DNA from: Dolichospermum compactum NIES-806
GTDB lineage: Bacteria > Cyanobacteriota > Cyanobacteriia > Cyanobacteriales > Nostocaceae
Direction: 5' to 3'
NCBI RefSeq assembly: GCF_002368115.1
Contig: NZ_AP018316.1
Span: 669,382-733,381 of the forward strand
Length of the DNA: 64,000 nt
The notes beneath the pieces are model-generated. The model worked only from the letters and a program-made list of their open reading frames with translations. It searched no databases and was not told the origin of the DNA. Below, one piece after another: positions 35,816 to 44,478 of the stretch. The first letter of the stretch is position 1; each line of letters begins with the position of its first letter. Both the position numbers and the translations under genes were made by a program.

Positions 35816-36150
35816 TTTCTATTTAAGACAATGCGTGCATAAATTTTGAATTCTTTTATTTCAGTCATTAGGTTAGTTAGAGATGAATCTATTTGTCCTA
35901 TTGCTTTTTTTAAATCATGTCCTTTTAACTCTACAAAAAACGCTGATTTATCTTCACAGGACAAGATTAGGTAATCACATCTTTCAGATTCTTTAATTAA
36001 GCACCCATCAACCTTAATCTTACAAATTTCTTTACCGTTATTATTGGTGACTCTATACTCTTGTTTATTCCCATAATCTTTGACAACTATGGTTTTTCTT
36101 GAATCACAAAATTCCTGACATTCACTTTCTCGAAAAAAATCGTTACACAT
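35788..36150 (-). CDS. PD-(D/E)XK-like small protein, probably 3'-truncated
   Basis: A 120-residue protein. The segment CDYLILSCEDKSAFFVELKGHDLKKAIGQI has the spacing D...E-x-K of a PD-(D/E)XK nuclease core, preceded by ICKIKVDGCLIKE. The last residues (PTPDKYHG) run into the coq4 remnant, and homology to the family probably continued further, so the C-terminus is likely lost. It follows the AAA ATPase gene by about one base, so the two formed a pair. ATPase plus small nuclease pairs are frequent in defence modules, but I cannot name this one. Confidence 0.5.
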   Translation of the reverse strand: MCNDFFRESECQEFCDSRKTIVVKDYGNKQEYRVTNNNGKEICKIKVDGCLIKESERCDYLILSCEDKSAFFVELKGHDLKKAIGQIDSSLTNLMTEIKEFKIYARIVLNRNPTPDKYHG

Positions 36151-36152
36151 AG

Positions 36153-37059
36153 TTATTCATCCAGATTGAACAAGTCATTAAATTTGTCATTAATTATACT
36201 GGATGCACTATCTATTTTTTCCGCTTGAATTAATTTTAGTTCTTCATCAATAATTGATTCATAGCCATTTTCTGAGATAAAGTAAGCTGAAATGCGATCA
36301 GGATCAATCCAACTTTTACTATATTTTTTTTAATAGTCTTGATAAATCATCACCTAGATTTAAAGCGATATCTTTATTTTGAATGAGAGTATTTAAGTCA
36401 TCAGTAAAGTAAGTTTTTAATAGATTAATTCTCTCTACAAAAGATTTGGTAAAATAGTCTAATGTATCTGGATTTTTAATTTCTTGAAGTTGATCTGTTA
36501 ATGTAGACATCAAACTTCTCCCAGCAGGAATAAATACAGATGAGTGCTTTTCCTCAAATATTTGATCAATACGTGATTTAAAATTTTTAAACTGTAATCT
36601 TTTATCTGATTCTATTTCTCGTAATTCTTCTAATGATTTAAATTTATTTTGTTGTTCTTGAAAAATTATTTTGTAATTTAAAATTTCTGTAATTAGCAGA
36701 TTTAATTCTTGTTCAAGTGTTGAACTAATTTTGATTTCCAGATTATATGTTTCCGAACTAGAAACTGTTATATATTTTTTATTTGAATATTGATATTTTA
36801 CACTAGATCCTTCATGATCCAGTTGAATTTCAAAATATGTGAGAATTTTTCTGATTATGTAATTTAATGATAATAGATTCTCAAAAGCATTAATATATAT
36901 ATAATTAAGAATTTCATCTTTCAGAGACTTAAATAGGACAATAGATTTACTAATTGTACTTTTACCACTTGCTTGGGGTCCAATTAACAGCATTATATCC
37001 GTAACATCAGCCTCAAATTTTTTCACTGATCCAAAATTTTCTATAGAAATTCTTTGCAT
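36153..37059 (-). pseudogene. AAA-type ATPase with internal deletion (OLD/RecF-like)
   Basis: The ATG at 37059 opens MQRISIENFGSVKKFEADVT with Walker A LLIGPQASGKST (about residues 25-36) and a coiled middle (EILNYKIIFQEQQNKFKSLEEL). The frame stops after LSRLLKKI at 36319 beside a run of eight T. One base out of phase it continues as WIDPDRISAYFISENGYESI and ends with INDKFNDLFNLDE at 36153, which is the typical C-terminus of such ATPases. The signature and Walker B part is missing altogether. I read a functional gene of larger size reduced by a central deletion and a frameshift. Confidence 0.65.
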
Positions 37060-37360
37060 AATTTTGGTTTACTGTTGATTGAGATTCAGAAATATAAGAT
37101 AACTATTGACAGTGTAACAAAAATTTTATGCTAAATAATCATGTAACTGAACTTTGCACTCAATTAGGAATGAATTCTATTCCTGAATTAGCAGTTAGGT
37201 AAAATAGAATAGCACAAAATTAAGCATGAGTTGTCTATTTTGTCAAGAGATAAATCAAAATACCAGAAATGTAGATTCATGTAATTATTTTTTTATTTTT
37301 ATGAGAGTGCTGTAAAATTTATTTAACATTAAGTAAAGAAAGATAATAAGGAATCACTTC

Positions 37361-37540
37361 ATGCCTTACACAAACGAAGAGGGTGGTCTTCTCAATAACT
37401 TTGCTAAAGAACCCAAGCTTTATCAAGCTGAACCACCAACAAACTCTCAAAAGCGTAATTATATTATCTTAGGAATTGCAGCACTGCTTTTAATTGGAGG
37501 GGTAATTTTTGTCGCTTTCACTGTCTCTAATGTTAGCTAA
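37361..37540 (+). CDS. psb34: Psb34-like photosystem II assembly protein (ssl1498 family)
   Basis: A 59-residue protein, MPYTNEEGGLLNNFAKEP, then KLYQAEPPTNSQKRNYIILG and a single transmembrane helix ending FVAFTVSN. This matches the ssl1498/Psb34 family, small Hlip-like proteins that join photosystem II intermediates when CP43 attaches. The soluble N-terminus EEGG..NNFAKEPK is the conserved part. AAGGAATCAC before the ATG is a weak ribosome-binding site. Too short for the ORF list but well supported. The surrounding spacers (37060-37360 and 37541-37757) show no other gene. Confidence 0.88.
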   Translation: MPYTNEEGGLLNNFAKEPKLYQAEPPTNSQKRNYIILGIAALLLIGGVIFVAFTVSNVS

Positions 37541-37757
37541 TTGGAAAACTGCCCTTTAAATATTAGCCTTTCCTGATTTCAGGTTCTTATTTTGATCAAG
37601 AGCCTGATTTTTTGCTAGAATAGGTAAACAGAAGTATAATGATAGTCTTTTTTTGATATTCTAGCCCGTAAAACTTGATTCATCCTGAAAAAGAAAGCAT
37701 CTCCGTGAAAATCCAAATTATGAGATGTGACATTAATATTTAATTTATTCAGTCGGG

Positions 37758-39920
37758 ATGTATACAGAAACAAGGGCTAAAACCCAACTAAATACAAGCG
37801 TGAATGAAACCGTACACACAGAAAACATTGGTTTGAATCGGCAAGTATATCAACGCCTAAAACTTGCTCTGAGTCTGGGTTTACGTAGACAAATTTTATT
37901 TGCTATATGTGATGATTTACATTTAAGAAACCGGATAGCAGCACGCCTGCACTCAACCCTTGCTTATCCAGTGGGCAAGGTTTTATATCAACGAGCCAAT
38001 GTGGGAGACTTTAGTACACCAGCCTATCCCAGATTGGTGACAATACGCTTAAATTTAAGTGATCCTAATCCCATCGCCCAAATTAACCAATGGTTAGCTA
38101 ATTATCCACCTCCACTGGTTGGAGGTTCAACAGAGAATCCTGGTCGTCCTTTACCAATTCCAGGATTTCAGATTGTGGGGGTGGAAATGCTGACTAAAGA
38201 ACCAGTCGCAGTCCAACGTTTGTTTTTGAATTATCTCCGTTTAAGTGAAAAACATTTATCTGGTGATGAATCTAGTCGTTTTTTAGAATCTAGTTTGTTA
38301 TTTTGGGTTTCTCGTCCTTGGTTGTCGGCAATTCAGCAATCAGCGCCCAAATTTTGGCACTGTCGCACGGGTGTATTTGTATTTGAGGGAGAACCGACAC
38401 CAACTATAGATAATAGGGGTTATTCGGAGGCTGTGGCTGACTCCCGTAGTTTAGAACGAGAAAATTTAGATTATTTAATTGTGAATGAGGAAAAAATTTC
38501 TCCAGATATCAAAGCCACAAATAATCCTGATTTACCTTTAACGACAACTACAGATTTAATCACAGAAATACCAGAACAATCTCCTGTTCCCTGTCCTCAA
38601 ATTACCAAGAATCAGGGCGAATTTGCCTTATCTCATATTAATCAGGAGTTGCAAGGATTAATTAAGGCAACAATAAATGCTGATGATAGTGATCAAATTC
38701 AACAAATACTTGGGGAAATTGGACAGCTACATATTCAAAAGGCTAAGGGAGAAGAGTTAGGGATAGCTTATCAGAATCTTGGGAATTTCTACCGATTGCA
38801 GATTGAGCAAGGACAAGCAACGGCGGAAAATTTAATGATAGCAATTCTAGCCTATCAGGAGGCTGTTAGTTATGATGAAAGTTCTCCACAACTTCCAGAT
38901 GTTTTGAATGATTTGGGGACTCTTTACTGGATGTTGCACCGTATCCCTGATAATTCTGAAGAAGCAAAGATTTATATTCAGCAAGGGATAGATTTTTATA
39001 AGTTAGCGGTCAAGTTAATTGCTGGTGATACGCAGCCGGAAAGTTATGCTCGTATTCAAAATAACCTGGGAACTGCCTATGGTGATTTGGCTAAGTTTGC
39101 TGACGCGGTGGAAAACTGGAATTTGGCGGTTGCGGCTTATGATGAGGCGTTGCGTTACCGACAGGAGGATATAGAACCTTTAAAATATGCTGCTTGTCAG
39201 AATAATTTAGGTACGGCTTACTGGCATCTAGGACAGTATAATCAGCCTGTGGAACATTTGACAAGGGCGATCGCTGCTTATAAATTAGCAGTTGTTCACT
39301 ATCAACCGACAGATGAACCCCTAAAATATGGCATGATTCAAAATAATATTGGTACGGCTTATTGGAATCTTTCCCAGTATGAACAACCAGTAGAAAATCT
39401 CCAGTTAGCAATTCAGGTTTATAATGAAGCACTAAAATATCGGACATCTGCTGATGTTCCCCAAGCCTATGCTGCTACTCAAAATAATCTGGGTATTGCT
39501 TACTGGCATCTAGCAAATCAGCCGCAAACAACAAAGGAAGATCAACAAAAACTCATAAAATTATGTATTAATGCCTATGAAGAAACTGTGAATATAGCTC
39601 ACTCATTTAGTAATCTGCCTTTAAATTTTGATTTATATGTGACACACAATAATTTAGGATTAGCTCATCATGATTTAGTGACAAATTTATCTTTTAATGG
39701 TGACAAAAAAACACTGTCTCAACATTTAGAAGCTGCTTTAGAAAATCATTTACACGCGCTCAGTGGATTTGATACAAAAACAGAAAACTATCAAACAACA
39801 ATCGGTTATATTGTTAACACAATTCGGACTTTTCACAATGAGTTAGGAATTCAAGGACAAAATTTAGCTTTGTCTAAACTTCCAGGACAATTGCTACCAG
39901 ATGTTTTGCGGAAGTTGTAA
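37758..39920 (+). CDS. tetratricopeptide-repeat protein, cyanobacterial
   Basis: A 720-residue protein. Residues about 30-220 form a conserved globular region (YQRLKLALSLGLRRQILFAI, RLHSTLAYPVGKVLYQRANV, RLFLNYLRLSEKHLSG, CRTGVFVFEGEP) resembling a nucleotide-free AAA-like module. After a linker, TPR repeats run from about 330 to 620 with recurring 'NNLGTAYWHLGQY..PVEHLTRAI' units, a protein-interaction scaffold. Partner unknown. The ABC ATPase gene starts 16 bp after its stop, so the two are probably one operon. Confidence 0.8.
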   Translation: MYTETRAKTQLNTSVNETVHTENIGLNRQVYQRLKLALSLGLRRQILFAICDDLHLRNRIAARLHSTLAYPVGKVLYQRANVGDFSTPAYPRLVTIRLNLSDPNPIAQINQWLANYPPPLVGGSTENPGRPLPIPGFQIVGVEMLTKEPVAVQRLFLNYLRLSEKHLSGDESSRFLESSLLFWVSRPWLSAIQQSAPKFWHCRTGVFVFEGEPTPTIDNRGYSEAVADSRSLERENLDYLIVNEEKISPDIKATNNPDLPLTTTTDLITEIPEQSPVPCPQITKNQGEFALSHINQELQGLIKATINADDSDQIQQILGEIGQLHIQKAKGEELGIAYQNLGNFYRLQIEQGQATAENLMIAILAYQEAVSYDESSPQLPDVLNDLGTLYWMLHRIPDNSEEAKIYIQQGIDFYKLAVKLIAGDTQPESYARIQNNLGTAYGDLAKFADAVENWNLAVAAYDEALRYRQEDIEPLKYAACQNNLGTAYWHLGQYNQPVEHLTRAIAAYKLAVVHYQPTDEPLKYGMIQNNIGTAYWNLSQYEQPVENLQLAIQVYNEALKYRTSADVPQAYAATQNNLGIAYWHLANQPQTTKEDQQKLIKLCINAYEETVNIAHSFSNLPLNFDLYVTHNNLGLAHHDLVTNLSFNGDKKTLSQHLEAALENHLHALSGFDTKTENYQTTIGYIVNTIRTFHNELGIQGQNLALSKLPGQLLPDVLRKL

Positions 39921-39936
39921 ATTGGTAATTGGTGTT

Positions 39937-41793
39937 ATGAAAGAAATAGTTTTAGGGGTTCGCAATCTACAAGTTGAATTTATCAGTGATAGCAGTAAAG
40001 TAAAAGCTATTGATGATATTAGCTTTCAGCTACATCAGGGTGAGACTTTAGGAATAGTGGGAGAGTCGGGAAGTGGAAAGTCAGTTACGGCTTTAGCAAT
40101 TATGGGTTTGTTGCAATATCCGGGAAAAGTGAGTGGAGGGGAAATTTTATTTTCTCGGACAAGTGGACAACCGTTGGATTTATTAGCATTATCACCGGAA
40201 GAAATGCAGCTTTATCGAGGTGGTGATATTGCGATGATTTTTCAAGAACCAATGAGTTCTTTAAATCCGGTTTATAGTATCGGGTTTCAGTTGCAAGAAG
40301 CTATTATGCGCCATCAAAATGTGAACGCAATTGAAGCAAAAAGAATTGCGATCGCCGGGTTGCAAGAAGTTAAACTTTTACCTAGTGATCAGCAAATTGA
40401 GGAACAGTATCTTGATCATGATTTGTCTGCACCCGGTAGTTTTAAATTGGCACAGTTGGTGAAAGAACACAAAGAAGCTATGTTGGAAAGATATCCTCAT
40501 CAGCTATCTGGCGGACAATTGCAACGGGTGATGATTGCAATGGCTATCTCCTGTAATCCATCTGTGTTAATTGCTGATGAACCAACTACAGCTTTAGATG
40601 TGACTGTGCAAGCAACGATTCTAGCATTGTTATATGAACTGCAACAAAGTCGCAATATGGCAATGATTTTTATTAGCCATGACTTGGGTTTAATTTCGGA
40701 AATTACTGACCAAGTAGCGGTAATGTATAAAGGTAAAATTGTTGAATATGGTGCAGCAACACAAATTTTTAATAACCCCCAACATCCTTATACTAAAGGA
40801 CTTGTAGCTTGTCGTCCTAGTCTGAATCGTCGTCCCCACAAACTACTGACTGTTTCTGACTACATGAATGTGACAGAAGATGAATTTGGAAAAGTGACAA
40901 TTCAGACTAAAGAACCTGCACAACCAGCGGAAATTACTGGGGAAGAGATGAACGCCAGATTAGCAAATATTCGTTCACAACTACCGCTGTTGACCGTTAG
41001 TAACTTGGAAGTCGGTTTTCCAGTCCGGGGAGTATTCGGCAGTACAAAACGTTACCATAAGGCTGTAAATGGGGTTTCCTTTGATGTTTTTCCGGGAGAA
41101 ACTTTGGGATTGGTGGGAGAATCTGGTTGCGGTAAAACTACTTTAGGAAGAACCTTGCTGCGATTAGTCGAACCGATGAGCGGTAAAATATTATTTAATG
41201 GACAGGATATTACGCACTTGACTGGGAAAACTTTGCAGCATTTACGACGAGAAATGCAGATTATTTTCCAAAATCCTTTTAGTTCCCTCAATCCCCGGAT
41301 GAAAATTGGGGAAGCGATTGTAGAACCTCTGTTGATTCATGGGGTAGGGAATTCGAAACAACAGCGACAAGCTAGGGTGGTGGAATTGTTGGAACGGGTG
41401 GGTTTAAGTGCAGGTGATATGAAAAAATATCCTCATCAATTTTCTGGTGGTCAGCGTCAACGGGTTTGTATTGCTCGCGCTTTGGCTTTAAATCCTAAGT
41501 TTATTATTTGTGATGAATCTGTTTCAGCTTTGGATGTGTCTGTGCAAGCGCAAGTTTTGAATTTATTGAAAGAATTACAAGCGGATTTTCAACTAACTTA
41601 CATTTTTATTTCCCATGATTTAAGTGTAGTCAAATTTTTGAGCGATCGCATTTTGGTGATGAATCAGGGGAAAATAGTGGAATCTGGTACATCTGAAAGT
41701 ATTTATCTCCACCCCAAAGAAGAATACACCCAAAAATTAATCGCTGCAATTCCTACAGGTAGTTCAGAAAGGATCAGAAATCGGCACAATTAA
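39937..41793 (+). CDS. dipeptide/oligopeptide ABC transporter ATP-binding protein, duplicated
   Basis: A 618-residue protein containing two complete ABC ATPase domains, equivalent to fused DppD and DppF. Domain 1: Walker A GESGSGKS, signature LSGGQLQR, Walker B VLIADEPTTALD, switch His in FISHDLG. Domain 2 (from about 355): GESGCGKT, FSGGQRQR, FIICDESVSALD, FISHDLS. Each ends with the peptide-uptake-type HPYT/KEEYT region. It should power an importer for peptides, glutathione or nickel whose permeases are not in this window. The ATG at 39937 is preferred; upstream codons overlap the TPR gene. Confidence 0.92.
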   Translation: MKEIVLGVRNLQVEFISDSSKVKAIDDISFQLHQGETLGIVGESGSGKSVTALAIMGLLQYPGKVSGGEILFSRTSGQPLDLLALSPEEMQLYRGGDIAMIFQEPMSSLNPVYSIGFQLQEAIMRHQNVNAIEAKRIAIAGLQEVKLLPSDQQIEEQYLDHDLSAPGSFKLAQLVKEHKEAMLERYPHQLSGGQLQRVMIAMAISCNPSVLIADEPTTALDVTVQATILALLYELQQSRNMAMIFISHDLGLISEITDQVAVMYKGKIVEYGAATQIFNNPQHPYTKGLVACRPSLNRRPHKLLTVSDYMNVTEDEFGKVTIQTKEPAQPAEITGEEMNARLANIRSQLPLLTVSNLEVGFPVRGVFGSTKRYHKAVNGVSFDVFPGETLGLVGESGCGKTTLGRTLLRLVEPMSGKILFNGQDITHLTGKTLQHLRREMQIIFQNPFSSLNPRMKIGEAIVEPLLIHGVGNSKQQRQARVVELLERVGLSAGDMKKYPHQFSGGQRQRVCIARALALNPKFIICDESVSALDVSVQAQVLNLLKELQADFQLTYIFISHDLSVVKFLSDRILVMNQGKIVESGTSESIYLHPKEEYTQKLIAAIPTGSSERIRNRHN

Positions 41794-41835
41794 CAAATTC
41801 CTAACCCAAAACAGTAGCTTTTTGTCACCAGATAT

Positions 41836-42474
41836 ATGTATACTACGGTTAGTACATCGGAAAATAGTAATATACAATATATACTGATGTCATTATACAC
41901 AGGTAAGCTGTCAACATCTGCAAATAACACTCAACAGCATTTTACCAGGCGATCGCTATTGCCAAGTAAAAAAGGTGCTTTGTGGCGAATAGAATCTGGT
42001 TTCGTGATGAATTATACCTACCTAGAAGATGGGACAACCGTAGCTTTAGGGTTATGGGGTGCTGGAGATACAGTTGGGGAACTGCTATCCACAATGAAAC
42101 CCTATCAGATTGAGTGTTTAACCAATGTAGAAGCGACTATTGTACCTGTAGATGACTGGAATCAACTAACAAATACTTTGCTTGATCACATTCAACAAGC
42201 AGAAGAATTAATGCTAATTCGCAGTCATAGAAAAGTAGAAACTATGCTAATGCAATTATTAGCATGGTTATCCAAAAAATTTGGTTCAGAAGTAGAGAAA
42301 GGACGTTTAATTGATATGCGTCTAACTCATGAAGATTTAGCAACATTAATCAATTCTACTCGTGTAACTATCACTCGTGTCTTGGGACAATTAGAACAGG
42401 AAGGATTAATTGATAGACTTTCTCTGCACCGGATTATGGTGAAACAAGATGATATTTGGTATTATGAAATTTAA
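41836..42474 (+). CDS. Crp/Fnr-family transcriptional regulator
   Basis: A 212-residue regulator. The cyclic-nucleotide-type barrel is represented by GALWRIESGFVMNYTYLEDG, ALGLWGAGDTVGE and CLTNVEATIVPVDDW, shorter than in Crp and without the cAMP-binding Arg-Ser, so the effector is unlikely to be cAMP. The helix-turn-helix is clear: MRLTHEDLATLINSTRVTITRVLGQLEQEGLIDRL. The first 17 residues are weakly conserved and the internal ATG at 41887 (MSLYTGKLS) is an alternative start. Its stop codon lies inside an inverted-repeat element (42471-42588). Confidence 0.88.
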   Translation: MYTTVSTSENSNIQYILMSLYTGKLSTSANNTQQHFTRRSLLPSKKGALWRIESGFVMNYTYLEDGTTVALGLWGAGDTVGELLSTMKPYQIECLTNVEATIVPVDDWNQLTNTLLDHIQQAEELMLIRSHRKVETMLMQLLAWLSKKFGSEVEKGRLIDMRLTHEDLATLINSTRVTITRVLGQLEQEGLIDRLSLHRIMVKQDDIWYYEI

Positions 42475-42588
42475 GTAGGTGGGCGTTAAAAATTGTCGTT
42501 GGGGCAAGGGAACAGGGAGCAGGAAGAGAGTTTTGAGTGATTTTACTTTTCTTCATATACCTTTAAATTTTTCTGTTCACCTACTTAA
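42471..42588. mobile_element. MITE-like inverted-repeat element overlapping the Crp/Fnr stop
   Basis: TTAAGTAGGTG (42471-42481) and its exact inverse CACCTACTTAA (42578-42588) bound 118 bp without a gene. The first TTAA contributes the TAA stop of the regulator gene, so the insertion may have replaced the original end of that protein. Remaining spacer 42589-42706 is AT-rich with no gene seen. Confidence 0.65.
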
Positions 42589-42706
42589 GTTAAAATTTAG
42601 GTCTAAATAAAACTTATTCTATTTCCAATAAAACAGAAGATGACATTAAAATATTTCCTGTGCTTTGATAAATCTTATGATTTAGCTTAACGAACGCAAC
42701 CCAACA

Positions 42707-42982
42707 TTAACATGGAGGATTTTGTTTTGGAGGTGTATATGTATAAACTTGTTGTTTGGGTATTTGAGGATTTTCCGGTTTAGGTTGATATTGATAAGGT
42801 TGATATTTACTGCTAATATTTGCTTTTGTTAACTCTGCTAATAACTGATTAAATTGATTTTGTAATCTTTGTAAATCCTCTCGTTGCTGAGTAACCACTA
42901 ATGGTTCTTGAGTCTCTACAAAATAAATTACTTTTCCTGCTTTTTGTTGATATGCAGCTAATATAGATAAACTACATAACAA
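42707..42982 (-). CDS. hypothetical protein, Pro/Gln-rich tail
   Basis: A 91-codon frame. No ATG is available: TTG at 42982 is first, two codons after a stop. The product has a coiled segment (QREDLQRLQNQFNQLLAELTK) and a Tyr/Pro/Gln-rich tail (YQPYQYQPKPENPQIPKQQ) ending NPPC. It resembles the C-terminal part of a secreted or membrane-linked protein that has lost its leader, but I do not recognise it. It is divergent from cysK with 49 bp between starts. Confidence 0.4.
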   Translation of the reverse strand: MLCSLSILAAYQQKAGKVIYFVETQEPLVVTQQREDLQRLQNQFNQLLAELTKANISSKYQPYQYQPKPENPQIPKQQVYTYTPPKQNPPC

Positions 42983-43031
42983 TGGCTAGAAATGTCAAAA
43001 TTTGATAGCGAAAAACTCAGGTAGATACAAA

Positions 43032-44006
43032 ATGGATATCAAAAATGGATTTGTTAATACAATTGGTAACACCCCGTTAATTCGTTTAAACAGTTTTAGC
43101 GAAGAAACAGGTTGTGATATCTTGGCTAAAGCTGAATTTCTGAACCCCGGTGGTTCTGTCAAAGATCGCGCTGCGCTGTATATTATCGAAGATGCAGAAA
43201 AAAAAGGACTCCTCAAACCCGGTGGTACAGTAGTCGAAGGAACTGCGGGTAATACGGGGATTGGACTAGCGCATATTTGCAACGTCAAAGGTTACAAATG
43301 TTTGATTTTTATTCCCAATACCCAATCTCAAGAAAAAATAGATGCTTTGACTACCTTGGGTGCGGAAGTTCGTCCTGTTCCTGCTGTACCTTACAAAGAT
43401 CCGAATAATTACGTCAAACTATCCGGTAGAATTGCGGCAGAAATGGAAAACGCCATTTGGGCTAATCAATTTGATAATTTAGCCAATCGTGTCGCCCATT
43501 ATGAGACCACAGGCAGAGAAATTTGGCAACAGACCGATGGTAAAGTTGATGGCTGGGTGGCATCCACTGGTACGGGTGGTACTTATGCTGGTGTAGCTAT
43601 GTATCTAAAAGAACAAAATCCGGCGGTTAAATGTGTTGTTGCTGACCCTTTAGGTAGTGGACTATATAGCTATATCAAAACTGGAGAAATCAAAATAGAA
43701 GGTAATTCGATTACTGAAGGAATTGGTAATAGTCGCATTACTGCGAATATGGAAGGCGCACCTATTGATGATGCGATCCAAATTGATGATTCAGAAGCCT
43801 TGCGTGTTGTTTATCAACTATTAAGAAAAGATGGCTTATTAATGGGTGGTTCAACGGGGATTAATGTCGGTGCGGCTGTGGCTTTAGCTAAACAATTGGG
43901 ACCAGGACATACTATTGTGACTATCTTATGTGACAGTGGTTCTCGCTATCAATCACGAATATTTAATAGTGAATGGTTAGCCAGTAAAGGATTAGTGATG
44001 AGTTAG
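43032..44006 (+). CDS. cysK: cysteine synthase (O-acetylserine sulfhydrylase)
   Basis: A 324-residue PLP enzyme making cysteine from O-acetylserine and sulfide. TPLIRLN near the start, the PLP lysine in LNPGGSVKDRAAL, the substrate loop VEGTAGNTGIGLAH, and phosphate-binding STGTGGTYAG are present. The GYKCLIFIPNTQSQEKI segment and length fit the CysK/CysM family in the form common in cyanobacteria; VKDRAALYIIEDAEKKG resembles the type named cysteine synthase A. The ATG at 43032 starts the fold (MDIKNGFVNTIGNTPLIRL). Monocistronic. Confidence 0.92.
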   Translation: MDIKNGFVNTIGNTPLIRLNSFSEETGCDILAKAEFLNPGGSVKDRAALYIIEDAEKKGLLKPGGTVVEGTAGNTGIGLAHICNVKGYKCLIFIPNTQSQEKIDALTTLGAEVRPVPAVPYKDPNNYVKLSGRIAAEMENAIWANQFDNLANRVAHYETTGREIWQQTDGKVDGWVASTGTGGTYAGVAMYLKEQNPAVKCVVADPLGSGLYSYIKTGEIKIEGNSITEGIGNSRITANMEGAPIDDAIQIDDSEALRVVYQLLRKDGLLMGGSTGINVGAAVALAKQLGPGHTIVTILCDSGSRYQSRIFNSEWLASKGLVMS

Positions 44007-44013
44007 GATTTTT

Positions 44014-44193
44014 GGCGTTGCTGATAGCCTGCGTGGCGTAGCCATATTGAGGTATGAAATTCCCAAATTGAATCTTTAAAACTCAAACCTCAGTGCGTCT
44101 TTGCTACGGCAGTCGCTCATGGGGGAAACCCCCAAGACCGCGCTGCCTCGCCTTTGCGTGAGACTAAAATTCATACCCTTAATCAGCAACGCC
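44014..44193. mobile_element. MITE-like element with terminal inverted repeats (copy 2)
   Basis: Begins GGCGTTGCTGA at 44014 and ends TCAGCAACGCC at 44193, the same ends as the element at 773-892. This copy is 180 bp and includes 'gcgcggtcttgggggtttcc', a block also found in the repeat inside cimA. It starts eight bases after the cysK stop. Confidence 0.7.
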
Positions 44194-44478
44194 GGATTTT
44201 TTAGCGATCGCCACATATACAACATATATAGGATTTACGCATTGACAAGATTCCCCAAATATGTGACGTAAATTTTATCCTTTGTAGGGTGCCTCAGCAA
44301 ATTCAAGTTTATGCCAGGTTGTTGACGGGGGAATTTATTTTTTGATTCCCTAAAGCTCTGTGGACAATTCTATAGCAATCAGATTTGATTTATGAATTAA
44401 TTGGCGTAGGTAGGTAATAGGCAGCAGGAAACAAGGAATTTATTACCCATTACCCATTACCCATTACCCATTACCTAT
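44194..44478. other. spacer with heptamer repeats, no gene
   Basis: A HIP1-like GCGATCGC, a GGATTTACGCATTGACA sequence of a common dispersed repeat, and five TTACCCA units at 44443-44475 directly after the hemL stop. No gene or RNA feature seen. Confidence 0.6.

Noticed and set aside
37120..37200. Short frame MLNNHVTELCTQLGMNSIPE before psb34
   Set aside because: Only 24 codons, stops early, could be a remnant but too little to support.
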